Source: Bremia lactucae (taxonomy: Eukaryota; Oomycota; Peronosporomycetes; Peronosporales; Peronosporaceae). Taken from it: DNA of 16,370 nucleotides. The notes below the pieces were generated by a model, which made no database searches, was not told the origin of the DNA, and worked only from the letters and a program-made list of their open reading frames with translations. Positions 1 to 7,606 of this stretch are shown in pieces (within the stretch, counting starts at the first letter, position 1; each line of letters begins with the position of its first letter). The stretch lies in the NCBI RefSeq assembly GCF_004359215.1, contig NC_090613.1, positions 3,798,586-3,814,955 of the forward strand, given 5' to 3'. A program made the position numbers and the translations under genes.

Positions 1-502
1 CACGTTCACGTGTCGTCGGCGGAGCTTTAGGCTCCGAATCCTCTATGTCAGAACCATTATGAAGTATGGTCTGAGCATAAGGCGTTGTGGTAATACCCAA
101 CGGAGAAGCAGCTGCGCCTTTATGGGCAGCGCTCTCATTACCTGTCGATGGGACAGCATTCGTAAACGATGCTGTCTCCATGTTGTGAGCCATGAGAGGA
201 GTTTGGATGGCCAATAATGCCGCATCTCTACTCCTCATGAGCTCGTTGTCCGCATCACTACTTTGAGGTGACGGCAACGGTGTCGACTCATTGTAGTCGA
301 CAATGAGCGACGGATCAACATCCTCACTGTTAACGTGGGATGGATCCTTTAGCCCTGTTAACGCGACAGCCGCAGTGGCTGTCTGCGTTCCGACTAAGGC
401 ATTTGACGCAGCCGGCGAATTAACGCGGCGCGTGCGCTTAGTGCGAGGTTGTGTGGGCGTCTTCGCAGACGACCCACCAACGTGGCCCCTTTTAGGTGGC
501 AT
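1..502 (-). CDS. Antisense ORF of Gypsy element (partial, runs off left edge)
   Basis: Reading the - strand from the ATG at 502, the frame stays open for 167 codons to the window edge. The protein starts MPPKRGHVGGSSAKTPTQPR, followed by KRTRR, a basic and possibly nuclear-localising stretch. It then becomes rich in Ala, Ser, Thr and Pro, with an acidic patch (SEDVDPSLIVDYNES) about 65-80 residues in. I recognise no domain. The ATG is chosen because a decayed homologue at 4407 begins at the matching MPPK. The ORF lies 119 bp from the polypurine tract and 3' LTR at 621-1189 and is antisense to that element, whose gag-pol would run on the + strand off the left edge. Length and third-position divergence from the 4407 copy favour real coding. 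The function is unknown and inferring a regulatory role would be speculation. Confidence 0.6.
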   Translation of the reverse strand, partial: MPPKRGHVGGSSAKTPTQPRTKRTRRVNSPAASNALVGTQTATAAVALTGLKDPSHVNSEDVDPSLIVDYNESTPLPSPQSSDADNELMRSRDAALLAIQTPLMAHNMETASFTNAVPSTGNESAAHKGAAASPLGITTTPYAQTILHNGSDIEDSEPKAPPTTRER

Positions 503-593
503 CTTGGGCGCCGTGTATGGAAACACGTGCGCTAGAGTGATCGAGTGAACTAGTGGCGCGTAAAGCTGCTCGCAGTTCCTCTCTCCTCTTTGT

Positions 594-615
594 CGAATTT
601 AAAAATGTAAATTCG
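594..615. repeat. Small hairpin beside the polypurine tract
   Basis: The arms CGAATTTA and TAAATTCG pair perfectly around a 6-base loop. The family-1 element at 4295-4316 has the same stem (CGAATTT/AAATTCG) with a different loop at the same place, between the PPT and the antisense ORF. It could be a transcript 3' end or part of a promoter for the antisense ORF. Confidence 0.5.
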
Positions 616-620
616 TTCTT

Positions 621-634
621 AAAGAGGGGGATGG
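621..634 (+). promoter_or_regulatory. Polypurine tract (plus-strand primer)
   Basis: AAAGAGGGGGATGG abuts the TGTAACGG start of the LTR at 635. This is the normal place for a plus-strand primer and shows that 635-1189 is a 3' LTR of a + strand element. The equivalent at 4276-4288 reads AAAGGGAGGATGG on the - strand. Confidence 0.75.
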
Positions 635-1189
635 TGTAACGGGCTAAAGTTGCCCTAATGTTAAACAGTCCCCATTAAGTACATTTGTTGTACTTAAGGG
701 GATGGTCGATTACTAAATAATAGTAATAAGACCCATCACTCGGGTGTGGTGCACATTTGTGACTAACCCTTGTGGATGTGATGCACATGGGTGCATTCAC
801 ATTAGGAGGGATGACGCCCAGCGTCATCCGTGATGACGGCTAGCGTCATCAGTTACGCGAGGTATCTATAAAGATACGCTCGCAATACATATTAAGTGTT
901 ATCTATAGAAATGACATTTTAATTGGTAAGAATAGGTATTTGTATCTAATTATATTAAGTATAATTCAGTCTGAAAATTACTACCTACTTGGTAGGTGCG
1001 CTCGAGGAGACGGATTACCGCTCCCGTGACGACACTTTACCAGAGTTCTTAGTGTGTTGGGTGAGGTCGCTTGCGCGCCCACCACAACTACCTCACTGCA
1101 CGCAAGAGAAGCAGGTTTAACCGCTTCCTCGCTGTGCTAGGGTGTGTGCTTAAGTAGAGCGTGGCCGCATTACGACGTGCCCGCCTACA
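635..1189 (+). mobile_element. 3' LTR, Gypsy family 1 (copy A)
   Basis: This 555-bp unit starts TGTAACGGGC and ends CGCCTACA. It matches, in reverse orientation, the copies at 3215-4275 and 3267-3798, and more distantly 10346-10798. Shared landmarks are the palindromic GATGACGC/GCGTCATC block (809-850), the GCGAGGTATCT...AGATACGCTCGC stem (857-883, with TATAAAG at 867-873 as a possible TATA box) and the GGCCGC...GTGCCCGCC end. The polypurine tract on its left makes it the 3' LTR of an element whose body lies left of the window. Only one side of any target duplication is visible (1190 onward), so it cannot be tested. Confidence 0.85.
809..883 (+). promoter_or_regulatory. Palindromic block and TATA-like site in LTR A
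   Basis: Two near-palindromes with GATGACG...CGTCATC arms lie at 809-829 and 832-850. They are followed by a stem whose loop contains TATAAAG (867-873). This resembles a U3 promoter region: TGACG half-sites can bind bZIP factors, and the TATA box would be in the right area. Copies of the stem recur in the other family-1 LTRs, but the TATA-like loop does not. Promoter function is inferred. Confidence 0.35.
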
Positions 1190-1208
1190 TATTGTGTACG
1201 AGTACAAA

Positions 1209-1737
1209 ATGTCTAATAGCGCCGGCACTTACAAATTTACTTTAAGCATGTTGCGGCTCATATATTCAACTACGGTGACAGTACTGCTCCTCCTACAGTG
1301 TTCTAATGCCACGACCATAATCAGAGACAAGCTATTCGGAGGCGAAGATCCCATGTGTCAAATAGCTAAAGATCCTAGCAGGACGGTGACCGGTTTGATG
1401 TTGTGTTACGGCAGGCGCGTTGACAAAGTTGGTGTATTTTATCAAGGAGTTAAACGCGCAGAAACTTTGGGCGGCCCGGGGGGGGAGAGTGTCACAACCA
1501 TATGCTTGGGCAAGACGAATACTTTAATAGATTGAGGCTAATGCAGATTGGCACAACAACGACTGGCGCATTTTCTACGTCCGATTTGACACCAACAAAG
1601 GCGGTAAACTCCAGGGTGGGACCAGAACGAGAATCGGGAATGTCAGTTCGCCTTCTAACTATTAATTGGGTGGGGTTGAAGGATGTTATGGCAATGACGT
1701 CGACTCGATAGGTGCAATTTGGAATTCAATCGGATAA
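1209..1737 (+). pseudogene. Secreted jacalin-like lectin protein, frameshifted
   Basis: The ATG at 1209 or, better, at 1248 starts a signal peptide (MLRLIYSTTVTVLLLLQCSNA). The mature part has jacalin-like landmarks in order across three frames. These are a FGG motif near the start, YGRRVDKVGVFYQG, then GGPGGESV (frame of 1209, to about 1505), LGQDEYFNRLRL (frame of 1502, to about 1545), and RIFYVRFDTNKGGKLQGG (frame of 1546). The last frame ends GCYGNDVDSIGAIWNSIG with TAA at 1735. It also has an in-frame TAA at 1663-1665 where one transition would give CAA. Such secreted jacalin-type proteins are sugar-binding or apoplastic in plants and oomycetes; the family call rests on motif pattern only. 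Two frameshifts plus a stop make it a probable pseudogene, unless the frameshifts are sequence errors. The LTR ends 20 bp upstream of 1209 and may have disrupted or replaced its promoter. Confidence 0.6.
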
Positions 1738-2653
1738 TACATACAGAAATAAGTCTGTATCTGGATGTGCGTAATATCATTACTCGCAACTTTTGTGTCT
1801 GCCAAAACGTTTTTTCAACAATAAAAAATACCGGGCATTAAACGTGGTGTGGCAGATAAAGTTCGAGTCGAGACATCCAAGCCTTTTATCTCCATTGCGC
1901 CTTTTGCAACGTCCAAGCTATCTTCTGTCCTTCCGGGTATATCTGCGCTGCAATACAGACAACACTACACGATCCAAGCATTGTCTCAAGCACACCAGCA
2001 AGTAGCACCACCCAACGATTCCGCGGTAAGTTGTTCCAAGACAAAACCCAAAAACACATCCTAGCATCATTCTACAGTGCAATAGAAGCTATGGAATGTA
2101 ATCATGACCTGAGCATGCATACCGCTTCATTGATAGTGCTAGGGACGTGACGAAGCGTTATCCGATAGGTCGTTTGAGTCGGATTGAAGATTTTCATTTT
2201 CGCTCTCTTATTTGTGACATTGAGTGACATGCAAATAAATACATCAATGCTATTACGCGCACTGATTCGTTGCCTCCAGTAGCTCTGCATGATCTTCGAG
2301 AAACGACATATCCAGATGAAATATAGCTTACGTGGGATTTCTAAATCATCCATGCGGGAGCCATCTCGGCCCATTGTGTGTGTATTTAGCTGTGACTCCA
2401 ATTCTAAGTGTTTTAAATCAATTAGATGCTTTGCGGTTTGTTGAGCTTAATTGATTTGAGCTTTTTTATCTGGTGCGTTTAGAGCGAACCTAAGAGTGGC
2501 AATTACGCAAGAAATTAAAGAAATATTAAAAAGATGCCACTTTTTTTAATGGTATCGCTTTTGTGTAAAACGTATTGCTTAGGCAAAAAATCCGACGATG
2601 GCACCATCCGCAACTTTTGGGAAGCTGAAACCTGTTCCTCAAAGTATTGTACA
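1738..2653. other. No recognised gene
   Basis: This is AT-rich sequence with short unrelated open frames on both strands, the longest being about 99 codons on the - strand (2102-2401). None shows a motif I can name. An AATAAA-like run near 1820 could be a polyadenylation remnant downstream of the lectin pseudogene. It is probably old intergenic or degraded transposon DNA. Confidence 0.5.
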
Positions 2654-2712
2654 AGTCGTCATTTTATCCTGTTTTGCACTAGTTAAATGCAAAACAGGAT
2701 AAAATGACGACT
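2654..2712. repeat. Perfect 25-bp inverted repeat with 9-base loop
   Basis: The arm 2654-2678 is the exact reverse complement of 2688-2712, and the loop 2679-2687 is CTAGTTAAA. The arm begins AGTCGTCATTTTATCCTG. A transcript would fold into a strong 25-bp hairpin. No TIR, target duplication or coding frame explains it. It is most simply a template-switch duplication, though a small hairpin RNA is conceivable. Confidence 0.95.
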
Positions 2713-3214
2713 ACTTTGCCGTCTTGACGGATGCCTTTTTGGCTCATTCCGGCCATTGTTTTGTACGGAATTTATCGTGCAGTTTCCAGTTTTGGAATCG
2801 GAAAAGCTAATGGGTCTCGCTACTGCAATGTGCAACAGGTATGGTGCTCCAGAAACGCGAAGTGCAACGACCCACCGTTGTTTGGTGTATAGCTTATACT
2901 ATAGGTGCAGAATGCGTAACGTCCTGGACACTGTTGTGTACACGGGTAGGCTGATTGGGGCTAAATGGCTTCTCGGCGCATTTATGAGCACCTAATGAAA
3001 TGAGGCACACTTCGCTTGATAAAGATTGATGTGAAAAAGGACCCTTTACTATCCAAAATAGGTAATTTCTCTACTTTTCTTTTAATATGGGTAATACACA
3101 TGGTGGCTATCAGATAGAGTTCCGATGGCAGAAGTCTATATTGAAAGCAATTTAAGTAAGGTTCATTCATCTTAACATTTGATAAAGCTTAGTTTGAAGA
3201 TCCTTACTACGGCT
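2713..3214. other. No recognised gene
   Basis: Only short open frames occur here (for example about 79 codons on + at 2756-2995), with no motif or compositional signal I can assign. In another + frame, just after the hairpin, there is a short hydrophobic stretch, but it is interrupted by stops. Confidence 0.5.
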
Positions 3215-3266
3215 TGTAGACGGGCACGACTTAATGCGGCGACACTCTACGTATGCACACACCTTA
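3215..3266 (-). mobile_element. 3' LTR C, distal fragment (split by solo LTR)
   Basis: On the + strand this starts TGTAGACGGGCACGAC and runs to CACACCTTA. It is the terminal ~52 bp of the 3' LTR whose remainder lies at 3799-4275. Together they make about 524 bp, close to the 532-555 bp of the other family-1 copies. The join would restore the order seen in LTR B, where the matching CACGCTCTACTTAGACTCAC precedes CACAGCGAGG. Confidence 0.85.
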
Positions 3267-3798
3267 TGGAGGCGGGCACGTCGTAATGCGGCCACGCTCT
3301 ACTTAGACTCACACCCTAGCACAGCGAGGAAGTGGTTTTAACCTGCTTCTCTTGCGTGCAGTGAGATAGTTGTGGTGGGCGCGTTATAGCGACCTCACCC
3401 AACACACTATGTACTGTGATTAAGAGTCGTCACGGGAGCGCTTATCCGGCTCCTCGTGCGCACTTATCAAGTAGGAAGTAGTTTTCAAACTTATATTTAA
3501 TAGAATTAAATATATTTACCTTTTTTTACCAATCAAAATGTCATCTCTATCGATAACACTTTATATGTATTGCGAGCGTATCTTTCTAGATACCTCGCGT
3601 GACGGATGACGCTAGCCGTCATCCCTCCTAATGTGAATGCACTTATGTGCATCACATACACAGGGGTTGGTCACAAATGTGCACCACACCCGAGTGCTGG
3701 GTCTAATTACTTTTATTTAGTAATTGACCATCCCTTTAAGTACACCATGTGTACTTAACGGGGACTGTGTAACATTAAGGCAACTTTAGCCCGTTACA
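3267..3798 (-). mobile_element. Solo LTR B, family 1, nested in LTR C
   Basis: This complete 532-bp LTR (on + it runs TGGAGGCGGG...CCCGTTACA) has no internal region. It is flanked by CCTTA (3262-3266) and CCTTT (3799-3803), a 5-bp target duplication with one change. It interrupts a related LTR in the same orientation. A solo LTR arises by recombination between the two LTRs of an inserted element, so a full element once sat here and was lost. Confidence 0.9.
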
Positions 3799-4275
3799 CC
3801 TTTGCACAGTGAGGATGCGGTTCAACCTTCGTTTCTCACGTGCAGTGAGGTAGTTGGCGGGCGCATAAGCGTCCGCACTCAACAAACTATAAGCCATAGA
3901 ATAAGTGACGGGAGCGGTAATCCAGCTCTGCGTGTGCTTACGTTGTAGGAAGTAGTTTTCAGACTGATTTATATGTAATCGTATTTAATATTAATTTCCA
4001 TTTTTAACCAATCCTAAAATGCCATCTTTCAAGATAGACACAAGTATGTTTTGCGAGCGTATCTAACTAGATACTTCGCGTAACGGGTGACGCTAGCCGT
4101 CATCCCCGCTAATGTGAATGCCTCCAGGTACATCACATACACAAGGGTGGGTCAGAATGTTTAACACACCCAAGTGGTAGGTAAAATTACATCACTTATG
4201 TGATTGACCTTTCCTTTAAGTACGAAATGTACTTAACGAGAATTGTGTAATATCAGGGTAACTTTAGCCGTTACA
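3799..4275 (-). mobile_element. 3' LTR C, proximal part
   Basis: This is the larger part of the 3' LTR of the - strand element. It ends GCCGTTACA at 4275, directly beside the polypurine tract. It keeps the LTR stem (GCGAGCGTATCT...AGATACTTCGC, near 4058-4084) and the GTGACGCTAGCCGTCATC palindrome. Confidence 0.88.
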
Positions 4276-4288
4276 CCATCCTCCCTTT
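4276..4288 (-). promoter_or_regulatory. Polypurine tract of the - strand element
   Basis: On the - strand it reads AAAGGGAGGATGG, immediately before the TGTAACGG LTR start. It sets the orientation of the 3215-10798 element. Confidence 0.75.
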
Positions 4289-4406
4289 AAAGAACGAATT
4301 TACATTTTGAAATTCGTCACAGAGGACAGAGAAACAGTGGGCTGCTTTACGTGCCGCTGTGTTCTCTCATTCGCTCTTGCTACCTGTGCCTTACATGGAG
4401 CCGAAT

Positions 4407-5134
4407 ATGCCACCTAAAGGGGAAAGTTGGTGAATCGTCTGCGAAGACACCCACTCACCCACGCGCAAAACGCACGCGCCGCGCTAATACGCCGCCGTGG
4501 CCCATTGCCACATTTACAACGCAGACAGCTACCTCTTAAGTCCGTTAACTGGGATAAATGATCCATACTACTTTCACAGTGAGGATGTCGATCCGTCGCT
4601 CATTGTTGACTGCAATAATCTACACCGCTGCCATCACTTCTTAGTATTGATAAAGTCAACGAGCTAATGAGGAAGGATGATGGTGCTTTATTGCCCTTCC
4701 AAACTTCACTCATTGCTCCTAACATGGAGACACCAAAGTTTTCTAATGCTGTCTCATCGTCTGCCTGATTAGCGCAGCGACCATTAATGAGAACGCTGCC
4801 CGTACAGGCGCAGCTGCTTTCCGCTGGGTAAACCACAAAGTCTTATGATCAGACGATTTTTTATAATGGCTCTGGCATAAAGGAGCCTGAATATAAAGCT
4901 CCGCCGATGTCACGAGGGCGTGCTCAGTCGGTAACACAAGCCAGTCGTACCGAACGTGTCTATGTGACGGGTGGCATATCACTAATGCCCCCTCCATCTC
5001 AATGGCCTCGTGTCGACGGGCCGAGAGCGTCGCTCCTTGAGCGCGCTGTTGTAGATGCACGAATTATTATGGCGTCTATGATACATGAAAGGCTCAGGGG
5101 ACAACGTTTGGACGTATTACCCCGATCCCGATAG
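4407..5134 (+). pseudogene. Antisense ORF of the - strand Gypsy element, decayed
   Basis: This is a homologue of the ORF at 502-1. It begins with ATG at 4407 (MPPKG), and a 2-base deletion then shifts the frame. KVGESSAKTPTHPRAKRTRR follows in the frame that ends at the stop at 4537. Further blocks matching the 502-1 ORF include SEDVDPSLIVD-like sequence near 4580-4610 and a KAPP block near 4895. The last open piece (4907-5134) extends beyond what is visible at the left edge: SRGRAQSVTQASRTERV, then VDGPRASLLERAVVDARI. It is on the strand opposite to gag-pol and starts 119 bp from the PPT, the same spacing as at the left edge. More + strand coding may continue to about 5700, for example YVRAKDRQDYERLKTHSDYL at about 5620-5680, but I cannot join it with confidence. 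Function unknown. Confidence 0.5.
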
Positions 5135-5319
5135 TGTTGCGTTCAAATCAAGCGCCCGACCAATACGAGACGGATTGCAGCGTAATAATTTCGCCCACTC
5201 ACGTGTAAAAGAATAATGGGCGGTACTGAAACCCCTGTTTGTTCTCACAACGCCACTCCTGTTAGTCCATACTAACGATAAGGCCTCAGCTGGTGCTCCC
5301 TTTCATAGGAATCACCAAG

Positions 5320-5520
5320 CCGGGCACGTCAATACGTAGAATTTCGATCGATTATCAAAAGTCGGTATTCTTCGATATCCTCTCCACCGGACAAGGATCT
5401 GATGCTTTTGACTCACGGAGTGGTGGGCAAATAACCTTTCAACAAGGAAACGTTGAATTCCCACCCGCATCCATCAGAGCAGGCGGCGACCGATAGGAGC
5501 GGCGATATCGCCCACCTACT
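5320..5520 (-). pseudogene. Pol C-terminal chromodomain (family-1 element)
   Basis: On the - strand, PPALMDAGGN is followed, in the next frame, by RFLVERLFAHHSVSQKHQIL and VRWRGY. These are the hallmark of a chromodomain (F-V-E-K/R ... L-V-K/R-W-K/R-G-Y). A degraded IDVPGLV end sits in another frame near 5320. Chromodomains at the integrase C-terminus of chromoviruses bind modified histone tails and direct integration to heterochromatin. At least two frameshifts occur within 200 bp, and the Trp-Glu-Pro expected after RWRGY is not readable. Confidence 0.7.
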
Positions 5521-5741
5521 TGCGGCTGCCTTGCCTTCGTCCATTCAATCGCAGGCGTTAAGCGTTGCTTAACGACGTATTGTGGTCCTCGAGGGTCTTG
5601 CGACTGACCTCGAATCTTTATTATGTCCGAGCGAAGGATCGTCAGGATTATGAACGCCTGAAGACTCACTCGGACTATCTGGAGAAGATAATGCTAAGGG
5701 ATCCGCGTTACTCGCGTGATGTCCCTCGCTCTCTGAGTCCT

Positions 5742-6417
5742 TTACGTTACCATGGAAAGAGGAGGTCGGAAGCAACTCTTTCGCCTCTCTCCCTCCACCA
5801 ACTGTGGAGGATATGCGACCTTACTTGGGCCTACATAACGTTTGAGACAACCCACGAGCGTCTTCATGTATGGCGGGAAAGTGAGCCTATAATTTAGGTC
5901 TTTAACCCCCTCGACCACAATTAACGGTCCAACGTAAACATGGCAAACATTTTGTAGTACCTGCACGTAGTGCACAAATCGCATTCTTAGGTAGAGGAGC
6001 AGTACTCAATAGTACTTTCTCTTAAACACTAAAGCGCTCATTGTTTTTGCTATTATTTCGGTCAGCATTTTCTTTTTGTATGTCATGTGCGCTTGCCATC
6101 GCATCACGAGCTTTTCGTGTGGTGGCGAATCGCTCATCCACAAGACGTGGAGCCTCGCTCACCGCCGAGAGGTCATTCATAGGACGTAATATATTGACAA
6201 CTGCTAAACTCGCAAGGTCACAAGGGCAAGTTTCTCTCTTTGCAATGACACCCTCGCGGGTCATCGTCGTATTGACGAAACTATGTCCCTCTTTCGCACC
6301 GAGCATTGCAAATGTCCTCCTCACTAAGATTCGGGCTGCGCACGAAAAAGACTGGCGCCCGAGAATGGCGCAGTCCATTAATTCTAAACGGTGTCTCACC
6401 CGTAGTGGCGTGAACAC
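5742..6417 (-). pseudogene. Integrase C-terminal region (family-1 element)
   Basis: Two open pieces cover this region. The first (6417-6022) ends with a segment like the usual ...RDAMASAHDIQKENADRN that precedes the GPF/Y module. The second (5984-5742) has VYVGPLIVVEGVKDLNYRL and PPYMKTLVGCLKRYVGP. These correspond to the GPF/Y motif and the 'R-L-P-x-x-M-x-T-H-P-x-F-Y-V-G-x-L-K' block, with the HPxFY part mutated. They are separated by frameshifts near 6000. The function in a live element would be DNA binding and integration. Confidence 0.7.
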
Positions 6418-6489
6418 AGTTATTTATAGCGAACTTTACAAAGGGCAATTGCTTGCTCCATTTTTAGGGAGTTGCTATCGTGCGTGATA

Positions 6490-7103
6490 CATCCGCCACG
6501 ACCCGATTAGCACGTTCTGTTTGGCCATCGGTCTGAGGATGATCTACGGTCGACATGTGGAGCTTGCGACCCAGCAGCTCAACCACATGACGCCAATAAA
6601 AATAGACGTCAAACGTGGATCCCGGTTCGATACAGTGTACTCATGCATCCCATGTAGTCGCTACGCATGATCCAGATCAAGAAAGCTGCCTCCTTGCCTG
6701 TGATCGATGTTTTACATCATGCTAAATGCATCATCACGCTCAGTCTGTCTGCAAAGACGACGAGACCCGACCGCCCCTTGTGGTCAGGCGGCATGTCAAA
6801 CATGAAGTCTAGACTTATTGTCTTCCAACAATCCGAACCGGCAGCGGCTTTAATGGCGCACTGCTGGACGGTGCTGGCTTTACGCGCTGACAATTTTTGC
6901 AGGAGCGAATATATTTGGCCACCCATCGAGATAGGTGTGGCCGCTAAAATTCCTCTGACTCGTAAAAACAAAATTTCACGGCCCAGATGCCCACTAGATG
7001 GAGCATCATAGAGCTCCTGAAGTATTTTGAGCTTGAGATTTGTGTCATGAGGGACATGGATTCTCAAGGGATCACAATGTGACAGCGGATGCCATAAAGC
7101 CAT
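6490..7103 (-). pseudogene. Integrase zinc-binding and catalytic core (family-1 element)
   Basis: On the - strand from 7103: the H2C2-like region (GHLGRE, with the later Cys pair degraded), then SLDFMFDMPPDHKGRSGLVV and FADRLS, which hold the first catalytic Asp of the DDE core. In another frame SNRDPRL (about 6615-6630) replaces the expected SDRDPRF, so the second catalytic Asp is Asn. After a further frameshift, FYWRHVVELLG and VDHPQTDGQTERANRVVADV keep the region of the catalytic Glu. Domain order and motifs identify the retroviral integrase core (rve). The frameshifts and the D-to-N change mean it is inactive. Confidence 0.85.
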
Positions 7104-7111
7104 TGCTGTAG

Positions 7112-7600
7112 CTAAAGTGACTTAGCTTTCCCTTCAGTGCGACGGAAGGGTAACCGTTCGTCCACCAAAGTGATCCAACAGCACGCGAAATGTTCGTCCT
7201 CACTGTAGCTTTCCTTAATTTCGGAGGCCAATGAGTTCGTCATGTGGTATGCATTCATTCCGTTGACGACTCCACTTCTGCCATAGCACTCTACAAATGG
7301 TTCGGTGCCCAGCAGAAGTACTCGAAACTTAACAAGACCATACTTTATTAAAAGTAGCTCCTTGCTATGCATATGGTATTCCGTTTTGCGGGTTTTAAAA
7401 GCCGGGAATGATAAGAGATGACACGAGTAACACCGTCGACATCCTTCTGCATGAGCGCGCTGCCAATTGCAAAATTGCTTGCATCTCAGACGACGCTAAA
7501 GGGTTTATCCGCGTCTAGCAATGCCAGGATGCCACGACCGGTGCCTCGACACGAGATTCTTTCACTGATGTGATCATCTACTTGTTCCGTTGACCAAAAA
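7112..7600 (-). pseudogene. RNase H region (family-1 element)
   Basis: The piece from 7372 reads HSKELLLIKYGLVKFRVLLL and GTEPF, which match the 'HDKELLAxxxALxxFRxxL.G..F' block of Gypsy RNase H (including its catalytic Glu). This follows a poorly readable stretch (7380-7600) where the first RNase H strands should be. The downstream DHASL-type motif is lost (ECYGRSG). It sits between RT and integrase as expected. Confidence 0.65.
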
Positions 7601-7606
7601 ACCCTT

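Noticed and set aside
2102..2401. 99-codon - strand frame in the gene-free stretch
   Set aside because: No motif, no conserved neighbour, no start context; such a length is expected by chance in AT-balanced DNA of this size.
2654..2712. Bacterial-type terminator or CRISPR-like repeat
   Set aside because: There is a single palindrome with no T-run, no repeat-spacer series and a eukaryotic transposon context.
635..3798. LTRs A and B as the two ends of one element spanning 635-3798
   Set aside because: They are in opposite orientation, A has a PPT on its outer side, B has its own target duplication as a solo insertion, and no pol sequence lies between them.
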